A stretch of 23,260 nt of DNA from Planctomycetaceae bacterium (GTDB lineage Bacteria; Planctomycetota; Planctomycetia; Pirellulales; Thermoguttaceae), in contig JAITKS010000443.1 in the NCBI GenBank assembly GCA_031278315.1, forward strand, positions 1 through 23,260, in the 5' to 3' direction. The notes below the pieces were generated by a model. The model saw only the letters and a program-made list of their open reading frames with translations, did no database searches and was not told where the DNA came from. A program made the translations under genes and the position numbers. Each line of letters opens with the position of its first letter. Position 1 is the first letter of the stretch. Below, piece by piece: positions 1-8,099 of the stretch.

Positions 1-82
1 CAATATATTTTTCATAGTTTTAGTGATATTAAATTATGTCTATATTTAATACTGTCAAATTGAATTTTCGTAACAAAAAATC

Positions 83-103
83 TGACCGACTACGCATCGG
101 TCA
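83..103 (-). terminator. Hairpin with T tract on the minus strand
   Basis: TGACCGA and TCGGTCA pair perfectly (7 bp) around a 7-base loop. On the plus strand the hairpin is preceded by an A run (AACAAAAAATC), so the minus strand reads hairpin followed by GATTTTTTGTT, the form of a rho-independent terminator. No minus-strand gene is seen that it would serve, so it could also be a stray repeat. Confidence 0.4.
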
Positions 104-331
104 TAACAACTATCAATAAGTTTGCGGGTAAAAAAATTGATCAATCTCAATCAATATGCGTAGAATAACAATTTCCAGAAATCTCGTAAATAGCAATTTT
201 CAGAAATTAAAAAATTTTCACAGATTTCACAAACTCGTGTGTTTAGAAATGTTAAATCCAGATATTAAAAACAATGACTATTTTTTTTGTAATAATCTAT
301 TTTGATATTTCTGTTTTTAATTTTTTTTTGA

Positions 332-368
332 CAGGATTACAAGATTGCAGGATTAACAGGATTTTTAA
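332..368. repeat. Imperfect 9-bp tandem repeat (CAGGATTAA-like)
   Basis: Four degenerate copies of a CAGGATTAA-like unit follow one another: CAGGATTA, CAAGATTG, CAGGATTAA, CAGGATTTT. It lies in a gene-free region with no associated gene. Confidence 0.6.
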
Positions 369-829
369 ATAATAAATTAAAAGAATCAAAACTTGAAACC
401 ATCAATTAGCGGTTAATGATTCGAACTTATAATCCGTAATAATTTCCGCATGCGAACTAACTACTAACTTGTAATCCAGCTTGCGGGAATTTATTCGTAG
501 GCTATACTTTTAACCTGTTCTTGTTTGAATTTTGGTTATTACAGTTTGCTTGCATATTAGAAAGAAACTTTTACGTTGCTAGGTTATTGAAATTCATAGC
601 ACGAGTTTTTTATTAACAAACAAGAACATAAATTTCACAGAGAATGAAATATAATTTTTTCTTTTTGATTGGAAATATCATTGATAATTAAAAATAATAA
701 TTTGATTCCAAATGATTTGACTCCAACTTAAAAATTTTATTTGTATTTTTTGTGATAAAAAAATAAAGTTTAATTTTAAGGAAGTTCTATTTTTTTGAAT
801 ATTCGTAACAAATATTATTGATTTTTACT

Positions 830-1690
830 ATGGGATTTTTTAAGCAGATTTTCGGTAACGCAAAATTAGATTATAAGAAACGATACGAGTTGCAATTGTC
901 GGCGATGTCTGGAACGATGTCGAAAGTTTATAGAGCACGCGATAGAGAAACTGGTGAAATTGTCGCTTTGAAAATTCTCGACATGACTAAAACCAACATT
1001 ATTTCTAGCCGATTTCAAAATGCGAAAAAACCAACCGAAGGCGAAATTGCTGTTCAATTCGATCATCCGTATATAATTAAAACATTATCTCACGGATTGA
1101 CTATTAATAACGAGCAATATCTTGTAATGGAATATCTTGGCGGTTCAGGATTAAATAATGTTCTCCTTGTTCAAGAAGACCTAATGGCCGGTGCGAGATT
1201 GCATTACATAAGACAAGTCGCCGAAGCGATTTCTGTTGTCCATGAAAAAGGATTTATACATCGTGATATTTGTCCCCGCAATTTAATTTTTACGGGCGAC
1301 GGTACTGTATTAAAATTGACAGATTTCGGATTGACAGTACCGAATCAACCGCCGTTCACGGAACCTGGAAACCGAACCGGAACTGCAAATTATATGGCGC
1401 CGGAATTAGTACGCCGAAAAGCAACTGATAAACGTGTTGATATTTTTGCATTCGGCGTAACAATTTATGAACTCTGCACAAAAAATTTGCCTTGGCCTCG
1501 CGGCGATAACGCTAACGCCGCAATGACACACAGCGAAACTCCAGAACCAATCACAACCTACAGACCTCAAATTAACAAAATTCTAGCGAAAGCAATTCAT
1601 AAATGTATCGAGCCTGAACCAACAGAACGTTTCTCAGATATAAAACAATTTACAAAAATGATCGCAAAAGTTGAACACGAAGATGAATAA
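830..1690 (+). CDS. Serine/threonine protein kinase, single domain
   Basis: A 286-residue cytosolic Hanks-type kinase that should phosphorylate Ser/Thr on unknown partners using ATP. The motifs are in order: ATP-binding lysine in VALKIL (K48), a Glu in the following helix region (E70/E72), catalytic loop HRDICPRN (H144-N151), DFG (165-167) and APE (190-192). All key catalytic residues are intact, so it should be active. The glycine loop (SGTMSKV, about 27-33) keeps only the middle glycine of GxGxxGxV, a variant I associate with a planctomycete kinase family (recalled, not searched). There is no transmembrane helix and no sensor domain. I start it at ATG 830; a TTG four codons upstream is possible. 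No ribosome binding site precedes it. It stands alone, convergent with the thioredoxin gene. Confidence 0.93.
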   Translation: MGFFKQIFGNAKLDYKKRYELQLSAMSGTMSKVYRARDRETGEIVALKILDMTKTNIISSRFQNAKKPTEGEIAVQFDHPYIIKTLSHGLTINNEQYLVMEYLGGSGLNNVLLVQEDLMAGARLHYIRQVAEAISVVHEKGFIHRDICPRNLIFTGDGTVLKLTDFGLTVPNQPPFTEPGNRTGTANYMAPELVRRKATDKRVDIFAFGVTIYELCTKNLPWPRGDNANAAMTHSETPEPITTYRPQINKILAKAIHKCIEPEPTERFSDIKQFTKMIAKVEHEDE

Positions 1691-1698
1691 AAGAAGAT

Positions 1699-1725
1699 GT
1701 AATATATCAGCAGAATTTTTGTTTT
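1699..1725 (+). repeat. Dispersed repeat end, TAATATATCAGCAGA type
   Basis: GTAATATATCAGCAGAATT followed by a T-rich run matches the ends of the larger elements near 13023, 22093 and, in reverse, 22331-22348. Only this end is present here; the CACGAAA core seen in the other copies is absent, so it looks like a truncated copy. Confidence 0.55.
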
Positions 1726-1828
1726 CAATTTTTTCGGATTATGAATTTTAAAGATAAATCAAAACAGACCTGAAAGAACTATCGGATTATTGACTCTTTA
1801 TCAACACAATGACAAAGAACAATAATTG

Positions 1829-1862
1829 TTTAATAATAATCGTGCTTTTATTTCTTGCTGCC
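1829..1862 (+). repeat. Dispersed repeat shared with 15566-15598
   Basis: TTAATAATAATCGTGCTTT then TATTTCTTGCTG closely matches TTGTTAATAATCGTGTTT then TTATTTCTTACTG in the pseudopilin upstream region. Both copies are intergenic and on the same strand. Confidence 0.5.
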
Positions 1863-1980
1863 CTTTCAGGACTATTTTGAAATCATTAAATTGTATTACT
1901 CTTGCAATTAATGTCTTGCAATTAATGGAAAAGAAAAACGGTTACAATAATTCAGCTGAATTAGACTCACAAGACTCACA

Positions 1981-2008
1981 ATAGAGACACAAGGCATTGT
2001 GTCTCTAT
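1981..2008. repeat. Perfect 12-bp palindrome with 4-base loop
   Basis: ATAGAGACACAA and TTGTGTCTCTAT are exact reverse complements separated by GGCA. It sits between convergent genes, so it may help end transcription, but no T run follows. A degraded relative (TAGAGATACAATGCAATGCC) lies at 12961-12980, which suggests a dispersed palindrome rather than a dedicated terminator. Confidence 0.8.
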
Positions 2009-2063
2009 ATTGGTGATTGTCTGGGTTTTAACATATCTACAAAAATTCTGTTGATAAATTAAA

Positions 2064-3413
2064 TTACTTATCAAATATTTCTGCTAATTTTTTATTGAGA
2101 GCAATTCCTTGCATATCTGTTGCGATAACTTTTCCGTCTTTTCCGACGAGTAACATTGTTGGTACTCCGTCAACGCCGTATTTTATCGACTGTTCTACTT
2201 CACCTGCTTTGTGAGTTAGTTTTTCACTTATGACTAACCAAGGAATTTTCTCTTCGTTTACAACTTTTTTAACGTTTGCAACAGCTTCTTTCTCGCTGCC
2301 TTCTTCGAAAACATACACAGACACAATTTCGAGTCCTTTGCTGTGATATTTTTCATACGCTTTAAGCATGTTAGGAATTTCCATCTTACAAGGTTCGCAC
2401 CAAGAAGCTGTAAATTTCACCAACACGTATTTATCCCGTAAAGACTTCCAATTGAAAACTTCGTTGTTGATAGTTCGACCGTATAGATTAAGGTCGGCAC
2501 CTTTTAATCGTGCGGCTATTCCTTTGAGTTGTTTAGAAAATTGATTTCTCAATTCGACATCGTTAGTGAACTCGTCTGAAGTAATGTAATCGATGATTTC
2601 TTTGGTTGTTTTTTCGACGATTTTACTATCTGCTGTTGCCGCCTTGTCCGAAGATGAAACGTTCAGCAGCAATTTAAATATTTCTAATACATTTTCATTC
2701 ACGTTACCTTTCGCCCATTTTTTAATTTCGTTTTTCAGATCATTAAATTTATCAATCGAAAAATTATAAGTCAGTAATGTGAGATTTCGATAGAATTGTT
2801 CTCCTTTGTAATCTCTGATTAATTTTTCATAACTTCCTTCTTTTTCCATTTTACCAATTATTGCATCGAGTTTTTTCTGATGTTCTGTAAGAACTTGCGA
2901 TGTGAATAATTTTTCTACGATTTCGTTATATTTTGTTTCGTAATCGGCGTCTGTTTCTTTTAGTCCTGCTTTTTTAACTTCTTTTTGTAGTAGGACAGTA
3001 AATTCTAATTCTGATAATTTTGAGCAATTTTCGAGTAAGCACATATAACCGCTAGAACGTTCTTTTGAGTCTTTAGCTAACGATAGAATTTTTTCGCCGG
3101 CTTGAATATTTTCAGCGAGTACTTCTGTCAAAAACTTTTGATAAGCCGGCAGCAAACTTTGGAATTTTTGTATTTTACTGTTATTATCTGCAAACTTGTT
3201 AATTTCGCTTGCTATATCATTTTGTGCATCTTGTATTTTTTTATTTTGTGAATCTAAAAATTTTATAATTTTTTCTACGGTGTCAGCTTTTTCGAGTTGT
3301 TCCGCAGCTTTAGCGTTGATAAATTTACTTTGATTCTGAACGAGATAAAGACCAACAATCACAAATGCCGCCAATGCAATCCAGACGAATCTTACAAAAT
3401 TTGTATTTTTCAT
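2064..3413 (-). CDS. Membrane-anchored TlpA/ResA-like thioredoxin protein
   Basis: A 449-residue envelope protein. Residues 9-25 form one hydrophobic N-terminal segment (anchor or uncleaved signal). Residues 30-305 are a charged, mostly helical region rich in Lys and Glu with no family I recognise. Residues 306-449 are a TlpA/ResA-type thioredoxin fold with the active site WCEPC (C339 and C342) and the cis-proline loop GVPT (P418). The likely role is thiol-disulfide exchange outside the cytoplasm; the substrate is unknown. I chose the ATG at 3413, placing the positively charged stretch directly before the membrane segment; in-frame codons up to 3470 would add 19 residues of poor character. 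An A-rich run rather than a Shine-Dalgarno sequence precedes it. The long helical domain before the thioredoxin domain is unusual for a plain TlpA. Confidence 0.88.
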   Translation of the reverse strand: MKNTNFVRFVWIALAAFVIVGLYLVQNQSKFINAKAAEQLEKADTVEKIIKFLDSQNKKIQDAQNDIASEINKFADNNSKIQKFQSLLPAYQKFLTEVLAENIQAGEKILSLAKDSKERSSGYMCLLENCSKLSELEFTVLLQKEVKKAGLKETDADYETKYNEIVEKLFTSQVLTEHQKKLDAIIGKMEKEGSYEKLIRDYKGEQFYRNLTLLTYNFSIDKFNDLKNEIKKWAKGNVNENVLEIFKLLLNVSSSDKAATADSKIVEKTTKEIIDYITSDEFTNDVELRNQFSKQLKGIAARLKGADLNLYGRTINNEVFNWKSLRDKYVLVKFTASWCEPCKMEIPNMLKAYEKYHSKGLEIVSVYVFEEGSEKEAVANVKKVVNEEKIPWLVISEKLTHKAGEVEQSIKYGVDGVPTMLLVGKDGKVIATDMQGIALNKKLAEIFDK

Positions 3414-3820
3414 TTTTTTTTTACGTTGATTGATATTGAGTAACGATAATATTATCAACTCAAATATCAAATTTATTGGATTCTTATCAAATTAAGAATT
3501 GACAATCAATTCTAATGAAAAACATTTGATAAGATACAGTTCTCCCAATGAATTTCGACAGTATATTTCGACAGTATATTTCGATTTGTCTATTGAAAAA
3601 ATTGAAAAATCTGATTTCATATTTCAACATTTTCTGATATTTCAAAACTCAAACGCAACATTAAGACGAGGTTCAAAATCAAACAATCAATCAAACCAAA
3701 CAATCAAAACTCTCAAGCAGTAATTTTGATTTTTATATCAATCGAAATTCAAACAGTCGGTAATTATTACTATCAAATTCAAATTGTCAATTGGATACTA
3801 AACGGTGTTGATTCGTTCAA
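3414..3820. other. Spacer between radical SAM and thioredoxin genes
   Basis: No supported gene. A 74-codon frame on the plus strand (3499-3723) begins with TTG, has no ribosome binding site and reads through low-complexity CAATCAA-type sequence, so I do not call it. A 13-bp tandem duplication lies at 3553-3585. This region should hold the promoter of the thioredoxin gene, but none is clear. Confidence 0.6.
3553..3585. repeat. 13-bp tandem duplication
   Basis: TTTCGACAGTATA occurs twice head to tail (3553-3565 and 3566-3578) and a third copy begins (TTTCGAT). The copies are identical, so the duplication looks recent. Confidence 0.8.
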
Positions 3821-5020
3821 TTATTGTCCGATATATAACGGGTCTTGACCTGTAATGTAATTGCAATCGGGTTCAGATTCTAGCGGGTCGCCGGTTATTG
3901 CGAAAGCTCTTGCTCTGCTTCCTCCGCAGACGTAACGATATTCACAAACTCCGCAATTGCCTTTGTAATTATCTGGATTTTGCAATTGTCTAAAAAGCGG
4001 ATGATTTTGATAAATATCAACGACAGAATCTTTTGGGAATTCGCCGCATTTATAAGGTAAAAATCCAGCGGGATAAATTTGACCGTTGTTCGATACAAAC
4101 ATTATTCCGCGTCCGTCTGTTACGCCAAGCGGCGCACGATGTCGGATCCGTGAAAAATTTTCCGCCGATTTGTTATTGTTATTATTCTCGTTATTATTAT
4201 TCTTGTTACAGTTATTATTTGTTTTATTTTTTGTTTCAATAAATTTTTCAAAGCGAAAAGGCCGCGGGACATCTAAAGGATTTCCGCCTTGTCTTAAAAC
4301 GAATCTTCTGTAGTGCGGTGCTTCGGTTGTTTTGACAGAATAAGGTTTTGTCTGTGCATGGTGCCATAGTTTTTCAAATGCGGTTTCGTATTCATCTGCT
4401 GAAATTCGTACTTCTTCAACGCCTCGTCCGACAGGAATTAGAAAAAATACTGACCACATAATCACGCCTCCAAACCGTGCGAGATAATCAGCCGTATCAT
4501 CGATCAAATCGAAATTTCGTTTTGTAATAGATGTATTTATTTGAACGGGAATTTGCAATTCTTTTGCCGTTTCGAGCATTTCGCTTGTTTTATCGAAAGA
4601 CCCTTCAAAGCCGCGAAAAGCATCGTGAACTGATGCAACTGGTCCATCGAGAGAAATCCCCAATGCTTGTACGCCTGCATTTTTTGCTTTCGTGAATGCT
4701 TCACGTGTTGCCAGCGGTGTTGCCGAAGGAGTTAGCGCAACGTTTAATCCCTTTTTCACCGCATGCTGAATCAAGACAAAGAGGTCAGCACGTTTTAACG
4801 GATCGCCGCCGGTAAAAACTATATTCGGCTTACGAGGAAATGACGCAACTTGATCAATAAGACGAATAGAGAGTTCAGTCGGCAACTCATCTGACGCCGC
4901 TTTTTCTTGAGCCGACGCTCGGCAATGTTTGCAAACAAGATCACAAGACTGTGTTATTTCATAATAAAACATTAAAGGATTAACACAAAAATCCTCTTTC
5001 GAATATGGTTTAAATTGCAT
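3821..5020 (-). CDS. Radical SAM/SPASM protein, TIGR04053-like
   Basis: A 399-residue cytosolic Fe-S enzyme. The radical SAM cluster motif is CDLVCKHC (C26, C30, C33), followed by GGDP (71-74) for SAM binding. The C-terminal SPASM region has cysteines C325, C356, C359, C365 and C386, within NCGVCEYRYVCGGSRARAFA, which should hold auxiliary clusters. Overall pattern and length resemble the TIGR04053 family, related to heme/NirJ-type and peptide-modifying SPASM enzymes; the substrate is unknown. The start is fixed by an AAAGGAGT ribosome binding site 5-12 bases before ATG 5020. A poly-Asn tract (about residues 264-284) interrupts the linker between the two domains and looks like an expansion. 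The nearest upstream co-oriented gene (5115-5972) lies 94 bp away and may share a transcript. Confidence 0.92.
   Translation of the reverse strand: MQFKPYSKEDFCVNPLMFYYEITQSCDLVCKHCRASAQEKAASDELPTELSIRLIDQVASFPRKPNIVFTGGDPLKRADLFVLIQHAVKKGLNVALTPSATPLATREAFTKAKNAGVQALGISLDGPVASVHDAFRGFEGSFDKTSEMLETAKELQIPVQINTSITKRNFDLIDDTADYLARFGGVIMWSVFFLIPVGRGVEEVRISADEYETAFEKLWHHAQTKPYSVKTTEAPHYRRFVLRQGGNPLDVPRPFRFEKFIETKNKTNNNCNKNNNNENNNNNKSAENFSRIRHRAPLGVTDGRGIMFVSNNGQIYPAGFLPYKCGEFPKDSVVDIYQNHPLFRQLQNPDNYKGNCGVCEYRYVCGGSRARAFAITGDPLESEPDCNYITGQDPLYIGQ
4169..4231 (-). repeat. Asn-codon microsatellite inside the radical SAM gene
   Basis: The coding strand is an AAC/AAT-rich run translating to about 15 Asn in 21 residues (residues 264-284). 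It lies between the SAM barrel and the SPASM domain, where an insertion can be tolerated. Confidence 0.85.
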
Positions 5021-5025
5021 AATTA

Positions 5026-5033
5026 ACTCCTTT
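5026..5033 (-). promoter_or_regulatory. Strong ribosome binding site for the radical SAM gene
   Basis: The minus strand reads AAAGGAGT, then AATT and the ATG at 5020. It decides the start over an in-frame ATG twelve codons upstream. Clear sites of this kind are absent before most genes in the window. Confidence 0.8.
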
Positions 5034-5114
5034 CGAGTTTTTTCGTAATCGTGCAAAGAAGTGATTGTAATGTTACGAGTAGTTTAAAATATTCCGATAA
5101 GATATTACAAACAT

Positions 5115-5972
5115 TTATTTTGTCAGCAGCGGAATTACGCCTGATTTTGCATTAAATGCAGCATAACAAATTTTATCAATTAGATTGTGTCCGAGCAGTG
5201 TTCTGTTTTGGGGTGATGTCAATGAGTAATATAGTAAGAATTGTTCTTTGTCGATTTGTATTCTGAATCCTACAGCTTTGTCGGATGTTACTTTTTCCAT
5301 GTTTTCACCGATAGTTAATTCTTTCCAGATTGTTGTTTTATTGAGCCGCGATGTTTTCAAATCGAACCAAAGCGGTACAAACATTGACGAGCCGTAGCAG
5401 CAATTTTGTTTCAGCCGAAGTTTACTGTCAGCTGCCCGTAAAAATTCGACCATTGAGGTTGCAAGCGGAATAATCCGAAATGATACAGGTTTCTGTGAGC
5501 CGCGTAATTTAGTATTAGGTTGAAAAATAATATCGCATTTACCGCTGCGGTTTGACGGCAACGCATGTAATTTGTCAGAATATATAAACGATGATTCATA
5601 TTGTAGATTTATATCACAATCTTTTTTGGTATTGGGATTATGTAATATTAAATCGCAAGCGAGAAAAATCTGATTTGCCGAATCGAGTAAGAGTAAACGT
5701 TTTAATCGAAAATTATATTCGAGTTCTGATTCCAGCTCAATTAATTCACATATATTTTCATTGTCATCATCATTGTTTTGTGAGCAGCATTCATGCCAGT
5801 TGCTGATTTGCCGAATACGTTTTCCGTTATATCGAATCGTACATTGCCAAGCTCCAGAGATAACCGGGATACTGTTATCAAACAAATCGAGTTGTACTTC
5901 CGCCGTAGTATCGGATAATGCCGACAACGTATTGGTTTCGGAATGTTCATAATTCAAAGAAACAGAAATCAT
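5115..5972 (-). CDS. Conserved-looking protein of unknown function
   Basis: A 285-residue soluble protein with no signal peptide or transmembrane segment. The N-terminal half has strands ending in motifs such as GAWQCTIRYNGKRI; the C-terminal part reads QNRTLLGHNLIDKICYAAFN, which suggests a globular, mostly beta fold. I do not recognise a named domain. Cysteines are scattered and form no obvious metal site; an Asp/Asn-rich patch (QNNDDDNEN, about residue 65) is another small low-complexity tract. I used ATG 5972; a TTG at 5984 is also possible, and neither has a ribosome binding site. It precedes the radical SAM gene by 94 bp on the same strand, so they may be co-transcribed, but a functional link is only inference. 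Confidence 0.75.
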   Translation of the reverse strand: MISVSLNYEHSETNTLSALSDTTAEVQLDLFDNSIPVISGAWQCTIRYNGKRIRQISNWHECCSQNNDDDNENICELIELESELEYNFRLKRLLLLDSANQIFLACDLILHNPNTKKDCDINLQYESSFIYSDKLHALPSNRSGKCDIIFQPNTKLRGSQKPVSFRIIPLATSMVEFLRAADSKLRLKQNCCYGSSMFVPLWFDLKTSRLNKTTIWKELTIGENMEKVTSDKAVGFRIQIDKEQFLLYYSLTSPQNRTLLGHNLIDKICYAAFNAKSGVIPLLTK

Positions 5973-6171
5973 TATTGGTAACAATTCAATTGAATTTTAA
6001 AATTACATGGTTATAGGGATAAAGACAGATAAAACAGATCGGACAATTTAAACCGCTTTAACAGAAAATTCAAGTACACATAATTTAAATCTTTTACTGT
6101 TGTGTTTGGAGTAATATTGTAAACGGTTTTGTAAATGGTCTTTTACATTGTTCATAATTTAATTTTGCTTT

Positions 6172-6230
6172 GAGTCGAGTTGGTTGAGTTGAGTTGAATT
6201 GAGTTGAGTTGAATTGAGTGAATTGAGTTG
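6172..6230. repeat. GAGTT/GAATT microsatellite
   Basis: About eleven 5-bp units alternating between GAGTT and GAATT, with a few slips. It is the most regular microsatellite in the spacer. Confidence 0.85.
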
Positions 6231-6550
6231 CTTATATCTTGAAAGTAGGTTTTACTGAATGCGTACTTGTATCGCCGAATTTTATTGTACGATACGTATA
6301 AATTAAATTGCTCGATACGAAAAAATCGTCATTGTCATATATTGCGGATAAAATATTATGATACAAAAATAAGTTATAGTTGGACATTTTTATGAAAAAA
6401 AGAAATTTAACTAATATATCTTATATCTCTTATATCTTTTGTATGTATTGTGACTCTTATGATTGTTTTACGAAATATAATGAAAAAAAATAAAATAAAA
6501 AAACGTGAATACTTATGTAAAACTTTACTTAAAATTAAAATTGGTAACAT

Positions 6551-6677
6551 CTAAAAAACTAATATTAGGAGGAACGCAGGCATCTCGTCTGCACTGTTTT
6601 TATACAAAAAGCGTCTAAAAATGCGGTCAAGACGACCGCGTTCCTTCTAACAATAAATTTTTACATTAGGTTTTTAG
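6551..6677. repeat. Composite palindromic repeat element with two inner hairpins
   Basis: The ends are inverted: CTAAAAAACTAAT (6551-6563) against ATTAGGTTTTTAG (6665-6677). A second inverted pair, AGGAGGAACGC (6567-6577) and GCGTTCCTTCT (6638-6648), lies inside. Each half also holds its own hairpin: GCAGGC/GTCTGC (6576-6592, one G-T pair) and GCGGTC/GACCGC (6623-6639, perfect, 5-base loop). The two halves read as the same unit in opposite orientations. A one-sided relative is at 17701-17770, and the right edge recurs at 15530-15559. Confidence 0.8.
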
Positions 6678-6887
6678 AAATTCACTATAGTCTGTTTTAA
6701 CGTGATAGGTTTACGCACTCTAGGCGATTTTTATGAAAATCTTTTTGTCGAGACGGTAAATTTTTACTATTTTTCTTATTTTTTCTAATGAGAATAATCG
6801 TTATAACCGATTAAAACATACTTCAATTCACAAAGCGAATTAGAATAATTTCGTAAATTGATAGAATTAAAACTACAATTATATACA

Positions 6888-6986
6888 CAATCAACATTAA
6901 ACAATCAACTTTACATAGTCAACTTTACATAATCAACTTTACAAGGTTGACATTACATGGTTGACATTAACTGGTCAACATTAACG
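6888..6986 (+). repeat. Seven-copy 14-15 bp tandem array upstream of flgF
   Basis: Seven units in a row: CAATCAACATTAAA, CAATCAACTTTACAT, AGTCAACTTTACAT, AATCAACTTTACAA, GGTTGACATTACAT, GGTTGACATTAACT, GGTCAACATTAACG. The core is TCAAC in five copies and its reverse complement-like TTGAC in two. It ends 25 bases before the flgF start. It could be a regulator-binding array or neutral slippage; the TTGACA hexamers resemble -35 boxes but no -10 box is suitably spaced. Confidence 0.85.
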
Positions 6987-7011
6987 GAATCTTTTAATAA
7001 TATAATTTGAT

Positions 7012-7809
7012 ATGTCTTACGGTTTATACATTTCATCCGAAGGAGCGTTGTCGCAAGATTACCGCCTTGCAACAATATCAAATAATATTGCAAACGTCGA
7101 AACTCCGGGATTCAAACGTGAGTTAGCATTTCAAATGGCTCGTCATACAGAATCTGTTGCAATAGGTGAGATCGAATTCGGAACTGGATTAATTACCGAT
7201 ATCGGCGGCGGTGTTCATACAATCGGAACTCACACTGAATTTTCGCAAGGTCCGATCAAACCTACAGAAGTTAAATCCGACCTCGCTATTCAAGGCGACG
7301 GTTGGTTTCGTGTCCGTGATATGGCAAACGATGAAATATTTCTTACTCGAACCGGTTCGTTTCAAATCGACCGGAACGGAAATTTCGTCTCCGAATGGGG
7401 AAGAAGCAGATTCCAATTACTAGACATCGATAACGAACCCGTCTCTCTTGCCGACCCAAATTCAAAAACATGGAATATTACCGATGATAACGTCGTGCAA
7501 GATGTCGGCGTAGGAAGATTACAACAAATATCAATGGTAAAACCAACTGATATAAGACAACTAGTAAAAATCGGTGAAAACGTTTACAGAATTGACGCTC
7601 CCGAAGACCAAATTCTATACACCGAAATCGAACCAACTGAACGCGAAAGAATAAGAGAAGGACATCTCGAAATGTCAAATGTAAATCCATCAACTGAAAT
7701 GATCGAAATGATTATCGCCTCACGAGCTATTGAGACAAATGTAAAAATGATTCAAGCACAAGACGAAGCCACCGGAAACCTGATCTCACGTGTACTAAGA
7801 GTTAATTGA
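7012..7809 (+). CDS. flgF: Flagellar rod protein FlgF
   Basis: A 265-residue protein of the flagellar rod/hook family, part of the axial rod that crosses the periplasm; exported by the flagellar type III system and so lacking a signal peptide. The N-terminal motif is SNNIANVETPGFKRE (23-37), the usual family signature. The central part is LAIQGDGWFRV; the C-terminal motif GHLEMSNVNP begins at residue 217, followed by the amphipathic coiled-coil helix that packs with the N-terminus. Length fits FlgF. It is first in the cluster and followed by the more canonical FlgG, which supports FlgF over FlgG. The ATG has no Shine-Dalgarno sequence. Confidence 0.9.
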   Translation: MSYGLYISSEGALSQDYRLATISNNIANVETPGFKRELAFQMARHTESVAIGEIEFGTGLITDIGGGVHTIGTHTEFSQGPIKPTEVKSDLAIQGDGWFRVRDMANDEIFLTRTGSFQIDRNGNFVSEWGRSRFQLLDIDNEPVSLADPNSKTWNITDDNVVQDVGVGRLQQISMVKPTDIRQLVKIGENVYRIDAPEDQILYTEIEPTERERIREGHLEMSNVNPSTEMIEMIIASRAIETNVKMIQAQDEATGNLISRVLRVN

Positions 7810-7828
7810 TTTTTATAACGTTTCAATA

Positions 7829-7887
7829 GATTTAAAATTTAAGATTTAAGATTCAAGATTTAAAATTAAAATTTAAGATTTAAAATT
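7829..7887. repeat. ATTTAAGATT/ATTTAAAATT repeat run
   Basis: At least seven copies of a 7-10 bp word (TTTAAAA, TTTAAGA, TTCAAGA) follow the flgF stop. The same words occur after flgH at 11178-11247. Confidence 0.75.
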
Positions 7888-8000
7888 CACAGCTCAATTC
7901 CTAGATTAGATAGAGAATTGATATTGAATGAGTAAACATAATTTATGTTACAAATTTAATTTTTTTGAAACTGTTTTTTAGAATAGAAAATGAATTGCTG

Positions 8001-8074
8001 AATCCTGAATTACAAATCCTGAATAACAATTTTCGTTTACCAATTTTCGTTTTTCGTTTACCAATTTTCCAATT
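8001..8074. repeat. Two adjoining tandem repeats of 14 bp
   Basis: AATCCTGAATTACA is followed by AATCCTGAATAACA (13 of 14 identical). Then CAATTTTCGTTTAC (8027-8040) recurs from 8041 with a 7-base internal expansion, and begins again at 8062. Confidence 0.75.
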
Positions 8075-8099
8075 AACGTTTTAACTTTTTTTATCAAAA

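Larger units (their letters stand above)
1..829. other. Gene-free region at the left edge
   Basis: No convincing reading frame is present on either strand. The stretch is strongly AT-rich. It holds a 7-bp hairpin near position 83, a short direct-repeat cluster at 332-368, and a loose duplication of 'ACTTRTAATCC' around 427 and 468. The last 50 bases before the kinase contain no Shine-Dalgarno sequence and no clear promoter. Confidence 0.7.
1691..2063. other. Convergent spacer between kinase and thioredoxin genes
   Basis: No gene. It contains a copy of the TAATATATC-type repeat end (1699-1725), a segment shared with 15568-15595, the doubled word CTTGCAATTAATG (around 1902-1928), and the perfect palindrome at 1981-2008. 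Because both flanking genes point into this space, hairpins here could end transcription from both sides. Confidence 0.6.
5973..7011. other. 1 kb divergent spacer before the flagellar genes
   Basis: No gene seen. It must contain the promoters for the minus-strand gene ending its 5' side here and for flgF. It holds a GAGTT microsatellite (6172-6230), repeated TATATCTTATATCTC sequence (6415-6440), the composite palindromic element (6551-6677) and a 14-15 bp tandem array (6888-6986). No sigma-54 (TGGCAC-N5-TTGCA) or clear sigma-28 promoter was found before flgF. Confidence 0.6.
7810..8099. other. flgF-flgG spacer built of short tandem repeats
   Basis: An unusually long gap (290 bp) for adjacent rod genes. 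The left part (7829-7887) is a run of ATTTAAGATT/ATTTAAAATT words. The right part has AATCCTGAATTACA/AATCCTGAATAACA (8001-8028, 14 bp) and CAATTTTCGTTTAC repeats (8027-8074). No terminator or promoter is evident, so co-transcription of flgF and flgG cannot be judged. Confidence 0.7.

Noticed and set aside
3499..3723. 74-codon frame on the plus strand between the thioredoxin and radical SAM genes
   Set aside because: TTG start, no ribosome site, low-complexity CAATCAA end, no recognisable motif.
6888..6986. CRISPR-like array
   Set aside because: Units are directly adjacent with no unique spacers, and no cas gene is present.
6999..7011. TATAAT directly before flgF as a promoter -10 box
   Set aside because: It would put the transcript start at or inside the start codon and no -35 box is suitably spaced.
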